A stretch of DNA of 8,626 nt from Clostridia bacterium (GTDB taxonomy: Bacteria; Bacillota; Clostridia; Saccharofermentanales; UBA5734). The notes beneath the pieces are model-generated. The model was not told the origin of the DNA and did no database searches. It saw only the letters and a program-made list of their open reading frames with translations. The stretch is from the NCBI GenBank assembly GCA_009929975.1, contig RZZF01000060.1:1-8626 (forward strand), given 5' to 3'. Made by a program: the position numbers and the translations under genes. Below are positions 1-6,078 of the stretch, piece by piece (the first letter of the stretch is position 1; every line of letters starts with the position of its first letter).

Positions 1-453
1 GGCCTGGATGGCGCGACGCATGAGGATGTTGTCTCCGCAGCGAAGATTGCCTACGCGCATGATTTTATCAGCCAACTGCCACAAGGGTATCAAACGATGG
101 TCGGAGAGCGCGGTGTCCGGTTATCCGGTGGCCAGAAGCAGCGTCTGTCCATCGCGCGTGCGGTGCTGCGCAACAGTCCGGTCCTGATTCTTGATGAGGC
201 GACCGCTTCAGTCGATGGCGAGACAGAAGCTGAGATCCAGAAAGCCATTCAGTCTCTGGTCGGCAGCCGGACACTTCTGGTCATCGCGCACCGCCTCTCA
301 ACCGTGCGCAAAGCGGACCGGATTCTGGTCCTCGACCAGGGCCGTGTCGTCGAGCAGGGACGACATGATGAACTGCTCCGCAGCGGCGGACTGTACAGTC
401 GGCTGTATCAGGCTCAGCCGGGAGCGGAGACGGAGAAGCTGCTGGCTGTATGA
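1..453 (+). CDS. ABC transporter ATP-binding/permease protein, 3' end only
   Basis: This is the last 150 codons of an ABC half-transporter; the reading frame is already open at base 1, so the membrane domain and Walker A lie upstream of the window. Numbered from base 1, the visible nucleotide-binding elements are the X-loop and signature [11 protein letters not shown] (residues 35-45), Walker [10 protein letters not shown] (61-69, catalytic Glu66), D-loop SVD (70-72) and the switch His97 in VIAHRLST. The tail [17 protein letters not shown] is typical of exporters fused to a permease, the MsbA/multidrug/lipid type. Such proteins dimerise in the membrane and use ATP to export lipids, drugs or peptides. 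The substrate cannot be read from this fragment. The stop is TGA at 451-453. A 73-base gap with no visible terminator separates it from the carboxypeptidase gene, so read-through is possible. The family call is firm and the substrate is unknown. Confidence 0.95.
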   Translation, partial: GLDGATHEDVVSAAKIAYAHDFISQLPQGYQTMVGERGVRLSGGQKQRLSIARAVLRNSPVLILDEATASVDGETEAEIQKAIQSLVGSRTLLVIAHRLSTVRKADRILVLDQGRVVEQGRHDELLRSGGLYSRLYQAQPGAETEKLLAV

Positions 454-515
454 GGCCTTGGCCGCAGTCAATACCCGGGCTGGTTCTGTTCGCGTCCGCG
501 TCAGTCTGCCGGGAT

Positions 516-520
516 GGAGA
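516..520 (+). promoter_or_regulatory. Ribosome binding site for the D-Ala-D-Ala carboxypeptidase gene
   Basis: GGAGA ends 6 bases before the ATG at 527. It selects this start over in-frame codons further upstream (the frame is open back to at least 191). Those would overlap the ABC gene and add a long, basic, low-quality N-terminus ahead of the signal peptide. Confidence 0.75.
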
Positions 521-526
521 TGTCCG

Positions 527-1750
527 ATGAAGACGTTTCAGAACAAACGATGGATGACAGGTCTGCTGTTGGCAGTACTGCTGGCGGGCAGTCTTCTGGC
601 TGGGCCGGCCGCGTCGGCACCTCATCCAGAGGTTGATCTGAATTGGCCGCCCATGTCAGAACTGAAGGCCGGCGCCTGGCTGGCAGCTGATCTGAACAGC
701 GGTGACGTACTGCTCAGCCATGAAACGGATACGTTGATCTTTCCGGCCAGTACAACAAAAATCATGACCGCGCTCCTGCTGCTGGAATCCGGCCGGATGG
801 ACGAATCCGTCATCGTGTCGGAATACGCGACGACACTGGATTACGACATGGCAAAGACCGGTTTTATTGCCGGCGAAACCGTGATGCTTCATGACGTTTT
901 TTATGCCATGATGCTCTCGTCCGGCAATGACGCGGCACGGATCGCCGCGGAGGCGGTCGCCGGAACCGAGGCTCAGTTCGCTGAGTTGATGAACGCGAAA
1001 GCCGCTGAACTTGGCATGGCTTCCAGTCATTTCATGAATGCCAGCGGTCTGTCCGATGATAATCACAAGACAACCGCGTCTGATATGTTCCGACTGGTGC
1101 AGGCCGCGATGGAATATGAGGCGTTCCGCGATGTTGTTGGTACGCGGCTGTTTTCCATGCCGCCGACCGATCTGCACCCCTGGGACGGCTGGGCGATGAT
1201 GCAGAATTCCAATCAATTCATGACCTATGGTGAAACCGCGCTGTCATCGCCGTACTACCGTTCGTTCACCGGAATCAAGACCGGAACGACACGGGCGTCC
1301 GGATATTGCCTGGTGCTGTCAGCTGAAAGCTGGGATGATCGGGAGATCATTCTTCTGCTGTTCGGAGTTTCCGTCGATGAGCCGCGGGCTGTTCTCTATC
1401 AAACCGCAAGCACATTGCTCAATGAGGCCGCTTCGGTGGCATCGCTCCCGCTTGAATCGGCGGCGCAGCCGACAGCAGCACCGACACCTGAACCTGAGAC
1501 GACCACGGAACCCGCGCCGTCCACGACAGCGCCGGATTCCACTGAACCGCCAGCCACTGAAACTGATGAGATGACGGAGAACCAACCGGCACCATCAGCC
1601 GCTGAGCGAACGATGTCCGGCCGGCTCTGGCAGATGGTCCGGCAGGAACCATGGCGTGCTGTCAGTGTTTTACTGGTCATCGCACTGATTCTTGTCATCG
1701 TGCTGTATCGGCGGGCGGTGCAGCGGAACCGTAAAACGAGACCCTACTGA
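527..1750 (+). CDS. D-alanyl-D-alanine carboxypeptidase (peptidase S11, low-molecular-weight PBP) with C-terminal membrane anchor
   Basis: This 407-residue penicillin-binding protein removes the terminal D-alanine from peptidoglycan stem peptides outside the membrane, which limits cross-linking. Residues 1 to about 30 form a signal peptide (basic start, hydrophobic 12-25, AASA near the cleavage site). The three S11 active-site motifs are present in order: SxxK as S75-T-T-K78, with Ser75 the acylated nucleophile; S132-G-N134; and K251-T-G253. The catalytic domain ends near residue 305. A linker rich in Pro, Thr, Glu and Ala follows (about 311-360), then a hydrophobic segment (about 378-394) and a basic tail (YRRAVQRNRKTR). 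The protein is therefore probably held to the outer face of the membrane by a transmembrane helix rather than by the amphipathic helix used by PBP5. It resembles the DacA/DacF group, but I cannot say which paralogue. The start is set by GGAGA at 516-520. The VTT gene begins 21 bases downstream, probably in the same operon. Confidence 0.95.
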   Translation: MKTFQNKRWMTGLLLAVLLAGSLLAGPAASAPHPEVDLNWPPMSELKAGAWLAADLNSGDVLLSHETDTLIFPASTTKIMTALLLLESGRMDESVIVSEYATTLDYDMAKTGFIAGETVMLHDVFYAMMLSSGNDAARIAAEAVAGTEAQFAELMNAKAAELGMASSHFMNASGLSDDNHKTTASDMFRLVQAAMEYEAFRDVVGTRLFSMPPTDLHPWDGWAMMQNSNQFMTYGETALSSPYYRSFTGIKTGTTRASGYCLVLSAESWDDREIILLLFGVSVDEPRAVLYQTASTLLNEAASVASLPLESAAQPTAAPTPEPETTTEPAPSTTAPDSTEPPATETDEMTENQPAPSAAERTMSGRLWQMVRQEPWRAVSVLLVIALILVIVLYRRAVQRNRKTRPY

Positions 1751-1761
1751 TCGTTGTTGAC

Positions 1762-1766
1762 GGAGG
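1762..1766 (+). promoter_or_regulatory. Ribosome binding site deciding the VTT-protein start
   Basis: GGAGG lies 5 bases before the ATG at 1772. A TTG at 1754 in the same frame would start six codons earlier, but it lies upstream of this site and has no ribosome binding site of its own. The ATG is preferred. Confidence 0.8.
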
Positions 1767-1771
1767 CAGTT

Positions 1772-2455
1772 ATGTCTGTACACGATCGATCAACCCCGGT
1801 ACAACTGCTTCAACGCTGGTGGAAGCCAGTCCTGTTATCGCTGTTGGCGATCTTTCTCATCCTGGCCGCCATTTTCAACTGGTTTGATCTTCGCCTCATG
1901 CTGACGGATCTCGATGTGACAGCGACAAATCCTTCTGCCCCCTATCTGTTCATTCTTATTCTGGTGCTGGCATCCATACTGGGAATTCCGACTCTGTTCT
2001 TTGCGCTGCTGGCAGGCCCGATATTCGGCTTCACCAACGCTGTGATCTTCCTGACCATCGGCATCAACATCGGTGCTCAACTGACTTTCTGGGTCGGCCG
2101 GCTTCTCGGCCGCCAGGCCGTTGAGCGGGTGATTCACCTCAATCGCCTGTCCAGCCAGCTGACCCAGCGGCTTGACCAACGTGGTTTTGTCACCATGCTG
2201 CTGCTCAGGCTGAGCCTGATCATTCCCTATAATCTGATCAATTACATTTCCGGCCTGACGCGCATCCGTTATCGGGACTATGCGCTGGGCAGTCTGATCG
2301 GTATGCTTCCGGGTACGGTTCTTTATGTCCAGCTGTCGATGCGAGCAGCGGAGGCCCGGGAGAATCCATGGCCATTCATCGCGATCTGCGCCGCGCTCAC
2401 GCTCCTGATCGCGGTGATGCGAAGGCTCTATCAGCGCCGCGACCATGACGGTTAG
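1772..2455 (+). CDS. VTT-domain (TVP38/TMEM64, DedA-like) integral membrane protein
   Basis: This 227-residue polytopic membrane protein has an N-terminal helix at about 18-37 and a second hydrophobic stretch from about 57. A VTT core spans about 70-190 and contains the re-entrant-type region GIPTLFFALLAGPIFGF, then LLLRLSLIIPYNLINYISG (143-161), then GSLIGMLPGT (173-182). A last helix (about 199-216) and a basic tail follow. The R-x-S/P-x-I-P-[YF]-N-L-x-N-Y pattern is characteristic of bacterial TVP38/TMEM64 proteins. Members of the wider DedA/VTT superfamily are linked to lipid flipping, including recycling of undecaprenyl phosphate, and to membrane homeostasis. Which lipid this protein handles cannot be read here. 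Its position 21 bases behind a peptidoglycan carboxypeptidase fits an envelope role (inference). The start is the ATG supported by GGAGG at 1762-1766. Length is normal for the family and nothing is broken. Confidence 0.88.
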   Translation: MSVHDRSTPVQLLQRWWKPVLLSLLAIFLILAAIFNWFDLRLMLTDLDVTATNPSAPYLFILILVLASILGIPTLFFALLAGPIFGFTNAVIFLTIGINIGAQLTFWVGRLLGRQAVERVIHLNRLSSQLTQRLDQRGFVTMLLLRLSLIIPYNLINYISGLTRIRYRDYALGSLIGMLPGTVLYVQLSMRAAEARENPWPFIAICAALTLLIAVMRRLYQRRDHDG

Positions 2456-2470
2456 ATAATCCACCCGCTG

Positions 2471-2532
2471 CAGGCTGGTTTCAGGGTATCAGGCTGTGAT
2501 AAACTTCAGGTAAACCAGGGCGAAAAACCTGA
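2471..2532 (+). promoter_or_regulatory. Leader upstream of galT with short repeats; possible promoter/operator
   Basis: The 92 bases between the VTT gene and galT hold more short symmetry than the other gaps. CAGGCTG occurs at 2471-2477 and 2490-2496. CTGGTTT (2475-2481) and AAACCAG (2512-2518) form a 7-bp inverted repeat. TCAGGT (2506-2511) and ACCTGA (2527-2532) can pair just before the ribosome binding site. CAGG occurs five times within about 50 bases. A weak extended -10 (TGT then GATAAA at 2498-2503) lies inside the inverted repeat, without a good -35. This could be a galT promoter with an operator, but all the elements are short. Confidence 0.3.
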
Positions 2533-2533
2533 C

Positions 2534-2540
2534 GGGAGGA
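2534..2540 (+). promoter_or_regulatory. Ribosome binding site of galT
   Basis: GGGAGGA lies 7 bases before the ATG at 2548. An adjacent in-frame TTG at 2545 is also possible at 4-base spacing, but the ATG with standard spacing is the better start; the difference is one residue. Confidence 0.8.
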
Positions 2541-2547
2541 TTATTTG

Positions 2548-4074
2548 ATGAATAATTCCGAGCAATCGATTATTTTACTGATCGCACAGTCGATCGCAGC
2601 CGGTTTGATTGAGCCGGATGATGATGTCTATGCCTATAACCGGCTGGCTGACCGACTGCAGGTCGAGTCAACCGTCTCACCGCTTCGTCAGGCAATCGCT
2701 GATGCGGTCAAACACCTGGACGGGCCGTCAATCCCCGAATTGCTGGAAAATCTGGCTGATGACGCGGTCAGCCGCGGACTGATCGACGACCTGCTCGACC
2801 TGCGTGATCAACTGACCGCCGGGCTGATGGACCAACTGATGGATAAGCCGTCGCAGATCAATCGCTATTTCTGGCAGCAGTGGGAGAAGGATCCGCAGCA
2901 GGCGACCGACTGGTTTTACCGGGTCAGCCAAAGCAGCAATTATATCCAGACCCGGCAGATCGCCAGAAATATATCCTGGAAGTCAGTCACGCCCTATGGT
3001 GAGATGGATATCACCATCAACCTGTCTAAACCTGAGAAGAATCCGCGGGACATCGCAGCGGCCCGCCAACAGCGCAGCACGGGCTATCCGGCTTGTCTGC
3101 TCTGTGCCGAGAACGAAGGATACGGCGGCCGCATCGGATATCCGGCCAGAGCCAGCCACCGTCTGATCCGGCTTGAACTTGGCCGTGAACCATGGTACCT
3201 GCAGTATTCACCCTACGTATACTATCAGGAGCACTGCATTGTGCTCTCACAAGAGCATCGTGACATGCTGATCGACCGCATGACCTTCGAGCGCCTGCTG
3301 CAGTTTGTGCGTCTGTTTCCGCATTATTTCATTGGATCGAATGCGGATCTGCCGATTGTCGGCGGGTCGATTCTCACGCATGACCATTATCAGGGCGGAT
3401 GCTATACATTCGCGATGGCGCGGGCACCGATTGAACAGAAATTTACGCTGGACGGTTTCTCTGATCTGCATTGTGGTGTGGTTCATTGGCCGATGACGGT
3501 TCTGCGGCTGCGCGGGCGTCAGCCGGCACAACTGATCGAGGCGGCTGATCAGATCACCCGGATCTGGCGCCAATGGTCTGATCCTGACGTTGATATTCTG
3601 TCGCATAGCGGCGGGACACCGCATAATACGGTGACACCGATCGCCCGCCGCCAGGATGACGAATATGAGCTTGATCTGGTTCTGCGTAATAATCGCCAGA
3701 GTGATGAGCATCCTCTGGGTATTTTCCACCCGCATGCCGATGTTCATCATATCAAGAAGGAAAATATCGGGCTGATTGAAGTAATGGGATTGGCCGTGCT
3801 GCCGCCGCGACTGGTTGATGAACTCGGGCAGGTTGAACTGTATGTGCAGGACCAGCCGTCTGAAGTCGCTGAAATGCATCAGGCCTGGGCCGGTGAATTA
3901 CTGGCAGTCCACGGCAAACAGCCTGATGCGGTGGCTGCCCGCCGGATCGTTCGTCAGGGTGTTGCCGCGAAATTCGGCCGGGTTCTGGACGATGCCGGTG
4001 TCTACAAACACGACGCAGCCGGCCGGCAGGCGCTGCGCCGCCTGATTGACCAGCTGCGCCGCGAACTGGCCTGA
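2548..4074 (+). CDS. galT: UDP-glucose--hexose-1-phosphate uridylyltransferase, class II (Firmicute-type GalT)
   Basis: This 508-residue cytoplasmic enzyme of the Leloir pathway transfers UMP from UDP-glucose to galactose-1-phosphate, giving UDP-galactose and glucose-1-phosphate. It belongs to the class II family (COG4468 type), not the shorter class I enzymes of E. coli. Visible family landmarks are [15 protein letters not shown] with a C183-x-x-C186 pair, [16 protein letters not shown], the block [18 protein letters not shown] (267-284) with H278-D-H280, and [22 protein letters not shown] (393-414). In class I enzymes a His-Pro-His motif carries the uridylylated histidine. Here the HDH block is the likely counterpart (family knowledge plus inference). 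Length is normal for class II. No galactokinase or epimerase gene is in the window. The gene converges on a phosphoglucomutase gene that can consume its glucose-1-phosphate product. Expression may start in the repeat-rich leader or continue from the upstream operon. Confidence 0.95.
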   Translation: MNNSEQSIILLIAQSIAAGLIEPDDDVYAYNRLADRLQVESTVSPLRQAIADAVKHLDGPSIPELLENLADDAVSRGLIDDLLDLRDQLTAGLMDQLMDKPSQINRYFWQQWEKDPQQATDWFYRVSQSSNYIQTRQIARNISWKSVTPYGEMDITINLSKPEKNPRDIAAARQQRSTGYPACLLCAENEGYGGRIGYPARASHRLIRLELGREPWYLQYSPYVYYQEHCIVLSQEHRDMLIDRMTFERLLQFVRLFPHYFIGSNADLPIVGGSILTHDHYQGGCYTFAMARAPIEQKFTLDGFSDLHCGVVHWPMTVLRLRGRQPAQLIEAADQITRIWRQWSDPDVDILSHSGGTPHNTVTPIARRQDDEYELDLVLRNNRQSDEHPLGIFHPHADVHHIKKENIGLIEVMGLAVLPPRLVDELGQVELYVQDQPSEVAEMHQAWAGELLAVHGKQPDAVAARRIVRQGVAAKFGRVLDDAGVYKHDAAGRQALRRLIDQLRRELA

Positions 4075-4088
4075 GCCGTACGGCTCAG
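4071..4088. terminator. 18-bp perfect palindrome joining the two convergent gene ends; possible bidirectional terminator
   Basis: CTGAGCCGTACGGCTCAG is its own reverse complement. As RNA on either strand it folds to a 7-bp GC-rich stem with a GUAC loop. It contains the TGA of galT (4072-4074) and, mirrored, the TGA of the mutase gene (4085-4087 on the minus strand). No T-tract follows on either side, so it is not a classical intrinsic terminator. It may still pause polymerase or protect both 3' ends. Symmetry is certain and function is inferred. Confidence 0.5.
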
Positions 4089-5851
4089 CGGCAGGATAGA
4101 ATCAGTTCCGTCATGCCGTCCAACAAATGTGCCAGATGGTCAGCCGCCCGGGCAGGATCGCCGGCATAAGCGCCCAGATAAATTTTTAGTTTGGGCTCAG
4201 TTCCTGACGGCCGGATGCAGATCCAGTCAAGACCGAGTTCTCCGCCCATCTCCCAATAGAGCATGTCAGCCGGCGGCAGGTAGCGGGGATTGTGTGCGCC
4301 GTTGTGATACTCCGGTTCGTTCGGCTTCTGGTAATCCTGCCAGGAACGGGCGGTCTGCCCGCCGATCAGCGAAGCTTCACCGGTGGTCAGCCGCTGTCGC
4401 AGCGCGGTCATGACAGATCGCTGTTCCTGCAGGCCATCAAGGCCGCTGAACTCGATGGAAACCGTTTTTTCCGCCGCGTAGCCATAGTGTTGATACAGGG
4501 AATCCAGCCGATCAATCAAAGACTGTCCCTTCGCTTTCGCCTCGGCGGCCAGTTCACAGATCAGCAGCAGCGCCTGCAGCGCGTCCTTGTCCCGGACCAA
4601 GGTGCCTGCCAGATAACCGAAACTTTCCTCGAAACCGAAGCAGAAGGTCTGCCCGGCCTCTTCGTCAAACCATTGAATCCGTTCACCGATGTATTTGAAA
4701 CCGGTCAGCGTTTCCTGCAGTTCCGTCTGATACGTCTCAGCGACACGTTCAGCGAGCCGTGTTGAAACACGGGTTGTCACACAGAACGCATCGTCCGGGA
4801 GCTGCCGGAGATCATGACGGGAACGTAGAATATACTCCATCAGCAGCAGTCCGATCTGATTGCCGCTAAGGGCCTGATATTGACCTGATGCGGCGCGGGC
4901 GAAGACACCGACCCGGTCACTGTCGGGATCGGTCGCGACCGCCAGATCCGCCTGGACAGATTCCGCCAGGCTGACCGCCTTGGCAAAGGCTTCAGGCGAT
5001 TCGGGATTGGGCATGAATACCGTACTGAAAAACGGGTCCGGAATGGCCTGTTCCTGAACGGTTCTGATCTGGCTGATGCCGGCGGCACGCAGAATTTTCT
5101 CAACATAGAGCGCACCGGTTCCGTGCAGCGGGGTATAGACGACATTCAGATCAGTTGACTGCAGATTTTCCGGTCGGATCTGTGTCTTGCTCAGATAATC
5201 AAGGTAGGCAGCGTCAACGGATTCCGGCAGCACCTGCCAGAGCGGAGAACGGCGGGCCGCGGCCGGATCGACGCGCCCCATCGTCCGTGGATCACTGACG
5301 GACTGCATCGCCTGCATGATCTGCCCGGCGGTATCAAGTGTAATCTGCCCGCCATCAGCTCCGTACACCTTATAGCCGTTATACTGTGCCGGATTATGGC
5401 TCGCGGTGATCATGATGCCCGCATCTGCCTGCAGATGGCGGACCGCGAAAGACAGGATCGGAACCGGCCGGCATGTTTCCGAGAAAAAAACAGGAATATC
5501 CTGACTGATCAGGCAGGCCGCAGCAATCTCTGCCAGCCAGGCACCCTGCAGTCGGGTATCAAAGGCGATCACAACACCGCGGGGCCGGGCGCCAGCAGGC
5601 CGCGAACGGATCGTCCGGGCCAGTCCCCGTGTGGCCAGCGCGACCGTTACCGCGTTGATTCTGCTCTCTCCGGCACCAAGTTGGCCGCGCATACCACCGG
5701 TACCGAAGGTCGGCCAGCCGTTGAAACGCTCGGCGATCTCTTTGGGGAATGCCAGCAGTGCCCGCAGTTCAGCCTGCAAGGCAGGATCAAAATATGGATC
5801 GCTGGTCCACAGTGCATAACGCTCTTGCGGGGTCAGTTGAAGATTAGTCAT
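4085..5851 (-). CDS. pgcA: Alpha-phosphoglucomutase/phosphomannomutase (alpha-D-phosphohexomutase, PgcA-like)
   Basis: This 588-residue cytoplasmic enzyme interconverts glucose-1-phosphate and glucose-6-phosphate through a phosphoserine. It supplies or drains the nucleotide-sugar pool used for cell-wall and lipid glycosylation and for galactose use. All four phosphohexomutase motifs are present, numbered from the ATG: the phosphoserine loop TASHNP with Ser151; the metal loop DPDSDR (308-313); the sugar-specificity loop GFEES (406-410); and the phosphate-binding RPSGTEPK (547-554). GTGGMRGQLGAG near the N-terminus (about residues 50-61) is also typical. Length matches the Bacillus PgcA group and exceeds the roughly 450 residues of GlmM or ManB. 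Substrate preference (glucose versus mannose) is inferred from length and the GFEES loop. The ATG at 5851 is chosen because AGAGGTGA precedes it; a GTG at 5872 has no such support. The gene converges with galT and has its own promoter region, divergent from the acyl-CoA synthetase. Confidence 0.94.
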   Translation of the reverse strand: MTNLQLTPQERYALWTSDPYFDPALQAELRALLAFPKEIAERFNGWPTFGTGGMRGQLGAGESRINAVTVALATRGLARTIRSRPAGARPRGVVIAFDTRLQGAWLAEIAAACLISQDIPVFFSETCRPVPILSFAVRHLQADAGIMITASHNPAQYNGYKVYGADGGQITLDTAGQIMQAMQSVSDPRTMGRVDPAAARRSPLWQVLPESVDAAYLDYLSKTQIRPENLQSTDLNVVYTPLHGTGALYVEKILRAAGISQIRTVQEQAIPDPFFSTVFMPNPESPEAFAKAVSLAESVQADLAVATDPDSDRVGVFARAASGQYQALSGNQIGLLLMEYILRSRHDLRQLPDDAFCVTTRVSTRLAERVAETYQTELQETLTGFKYIGERIQWFDEEAGQTFCFGFEESFGYLAGTLVRDKDALQALLLICELAAEAKAKGQSLIDRLDSLYQHYGYAAEKTVSIEFSGLDGLQEQRSVMTALRQRLTTGEASLIGGQTARSWQDYQKPNEPEYHNGAHNPRYLPPADMLYWEMGGELGLDWICIRPSGTEPKLKIYLGAYAGDPARAADHLAHLLDGMTELILSCR

Positions 5852-5855
5852 AGGC

Positions 5856-5863
5856 TCACCTCT
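5856..5863 (-). promoter_or_regulatory. Ribosome binding site deciding the phosphoglucomutase start
   Basis: Read on the minus strand, AGAGGTGA ends 4 bases before the ATG at 5851 (7 bases from its AGAGG part). It lies downstream of the alternative GTG start at 5872, which argues for the ATG. Confidence 0.75.
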
Positions 5864-5895
5864 GTTTGGCACGATTTATATTTTCAGATAGCATT

Positions 5896-5901
5896 ATTAT
5901 A
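5896..5901 (-). promoter_or_regulatory. Likely -10 box of the phosphoglucomutase promoter
   Basis: A perfect TATAAT on the minus strand lies about 45 bases upstream of the ATG, in a locally AT-rich stretch that contrasts with its surroundings. No good -35 is seen at 16-18 bp (TGGCCG at 17 bp matches poorly), so the promoter may need an activator or have a weak -35. Confidence 0.5.
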
Positions 5902-5936
5902 TGTTATCGTTGACTTACCGGCCATCGGGATTGAAT

Positions 5937-5983
5937 GATTTCTGATCATCTCGGGAAATCGGCTGGTCATGCGGGGCGATTTC
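5937..5983. promoter_or_regulatory. Operator-like inverted repeats around the acyl-CoA synthetase promoter
   Basis: GAAATCG (5955-5961) and CGATTTC (5977-5983) form a perfect 7-bp inverted repeat with a 15-base spacer. Its centres are 22 bp apart, about two helical turns, and it brackets the candidate -35. A further GATTTC half-site lies at 5937-5942. It sits within another small dyad, ATGAT (5935-5939) / ATCAT (5945-5949). This arrangement resembles a binding site for a dimeric repressor, but the regulator is not encoded in the window. Confidence 0.35.
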
Positions 5984-5991
5984 GTTATAAT
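5964..5991 (+). promoter_or_regulatory. Likely sigma-A-type promoter of the acyl-CoA synthetase gene
   Basis: A perfect -10 TATAAT lies at 5986-5991, with TGGTCA at 5964-5969 as a 4/6-match -35 at 16-bp spacing. Transcription would begin at about 5997-5999. A perfect TTGACA at 5991-5996 has no -10 at the right distance downstream and is not used in this model. TTGACT at 5910-5915 with AATGAT 18 bp downstream is a weaker alternative. Confidence 0.55.
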
Positions 5992-5997
5992 TGACAC

Positions 5998-6078
5998 ATG
6001 CAGAACAATTTGCAGCGGGTATGCCTCATGCTCAGGCAGCATGATCCGGATGACGGATCAAAACGGAGGATCACATGA
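5998..6078 (+). other. Possible 26-codon leader ORF overlapping the acyl-CoA synthetase start (ATGA)
   Basis: From the ATG at 5998 a frame of 26 codons runs to a TGA at 6076-6078. It overlaps the ATG of the next gene (6075) as ATGA, the classic layout for translational coupling. The predicted transcription start falls on or next to this ATG, so it would have to be translated leaderless or from the internal in-frame ATG at 6028. No Shine-Dalgarno is seen for it. The peptide is hydrophilic and basic near its end and has no recognisable motif. It could be chance. Confidence 0.25.
6026..6073 (+). promoter_or_regulatory. Mutually exclusive hairpins in the acyl-CoA synthetase leader
   Basis: Stem 1 pairs TCATGCT (6026-6032) with AGCATGA (6038-6044) over a 5-base loop. 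Stem 2 pairs TGATCCG (6042-6048) with CGGATCA (6054-6060), also over a 5-base loop. The stems share bases 6042-6044, so they cannot both form fully. TGATCC (6042-6047) could instead pair with GGATCA at 6068-6073, which covers part of the GGAGGA ribosome binding site (6065-6070). The pairings are exact, but a regulatory role is inferred. Confidence 0.35.

Noticed and set aside
191..526. N-terminal extension of the carboxypeptidase frame back to 191
   Set aside because: It overlaps the ABC gene in another frame and would bury the signal peptide inside the protein. The ATG at 527 has a good ribosome binding site.
3247..3879. A 210-codon minus-strand frame inside galT
   Set aside because: It is antisense to a clearly conserved galT stretch that includes the HDH and HPHADVHH blocks, with no ribosome binding site or domain of its own.
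5396..5938. A 180-codon plus-strand frame opposite the mutase gene and its promoter
   Set aside because: It runs antisense through the phosphoserine loop region and across the promoter of the mutase gene. The product has no recognisable features.
5991..5996. Perfect TTGACA as a -35 box
   Set aside because: No -10-like hexamer occurs 16-18 bases downstream. The overlapping TATAAT at 5986-5991 is the better promoter element.
6021..6044. Seven-codon frame from ATG 6021 to TGA 6044 as a leader peptide
   Set aside because: It has no convincing Shine-Dalgarno and is too short to judge. The 26-codon frame that overlaps it is better placed.
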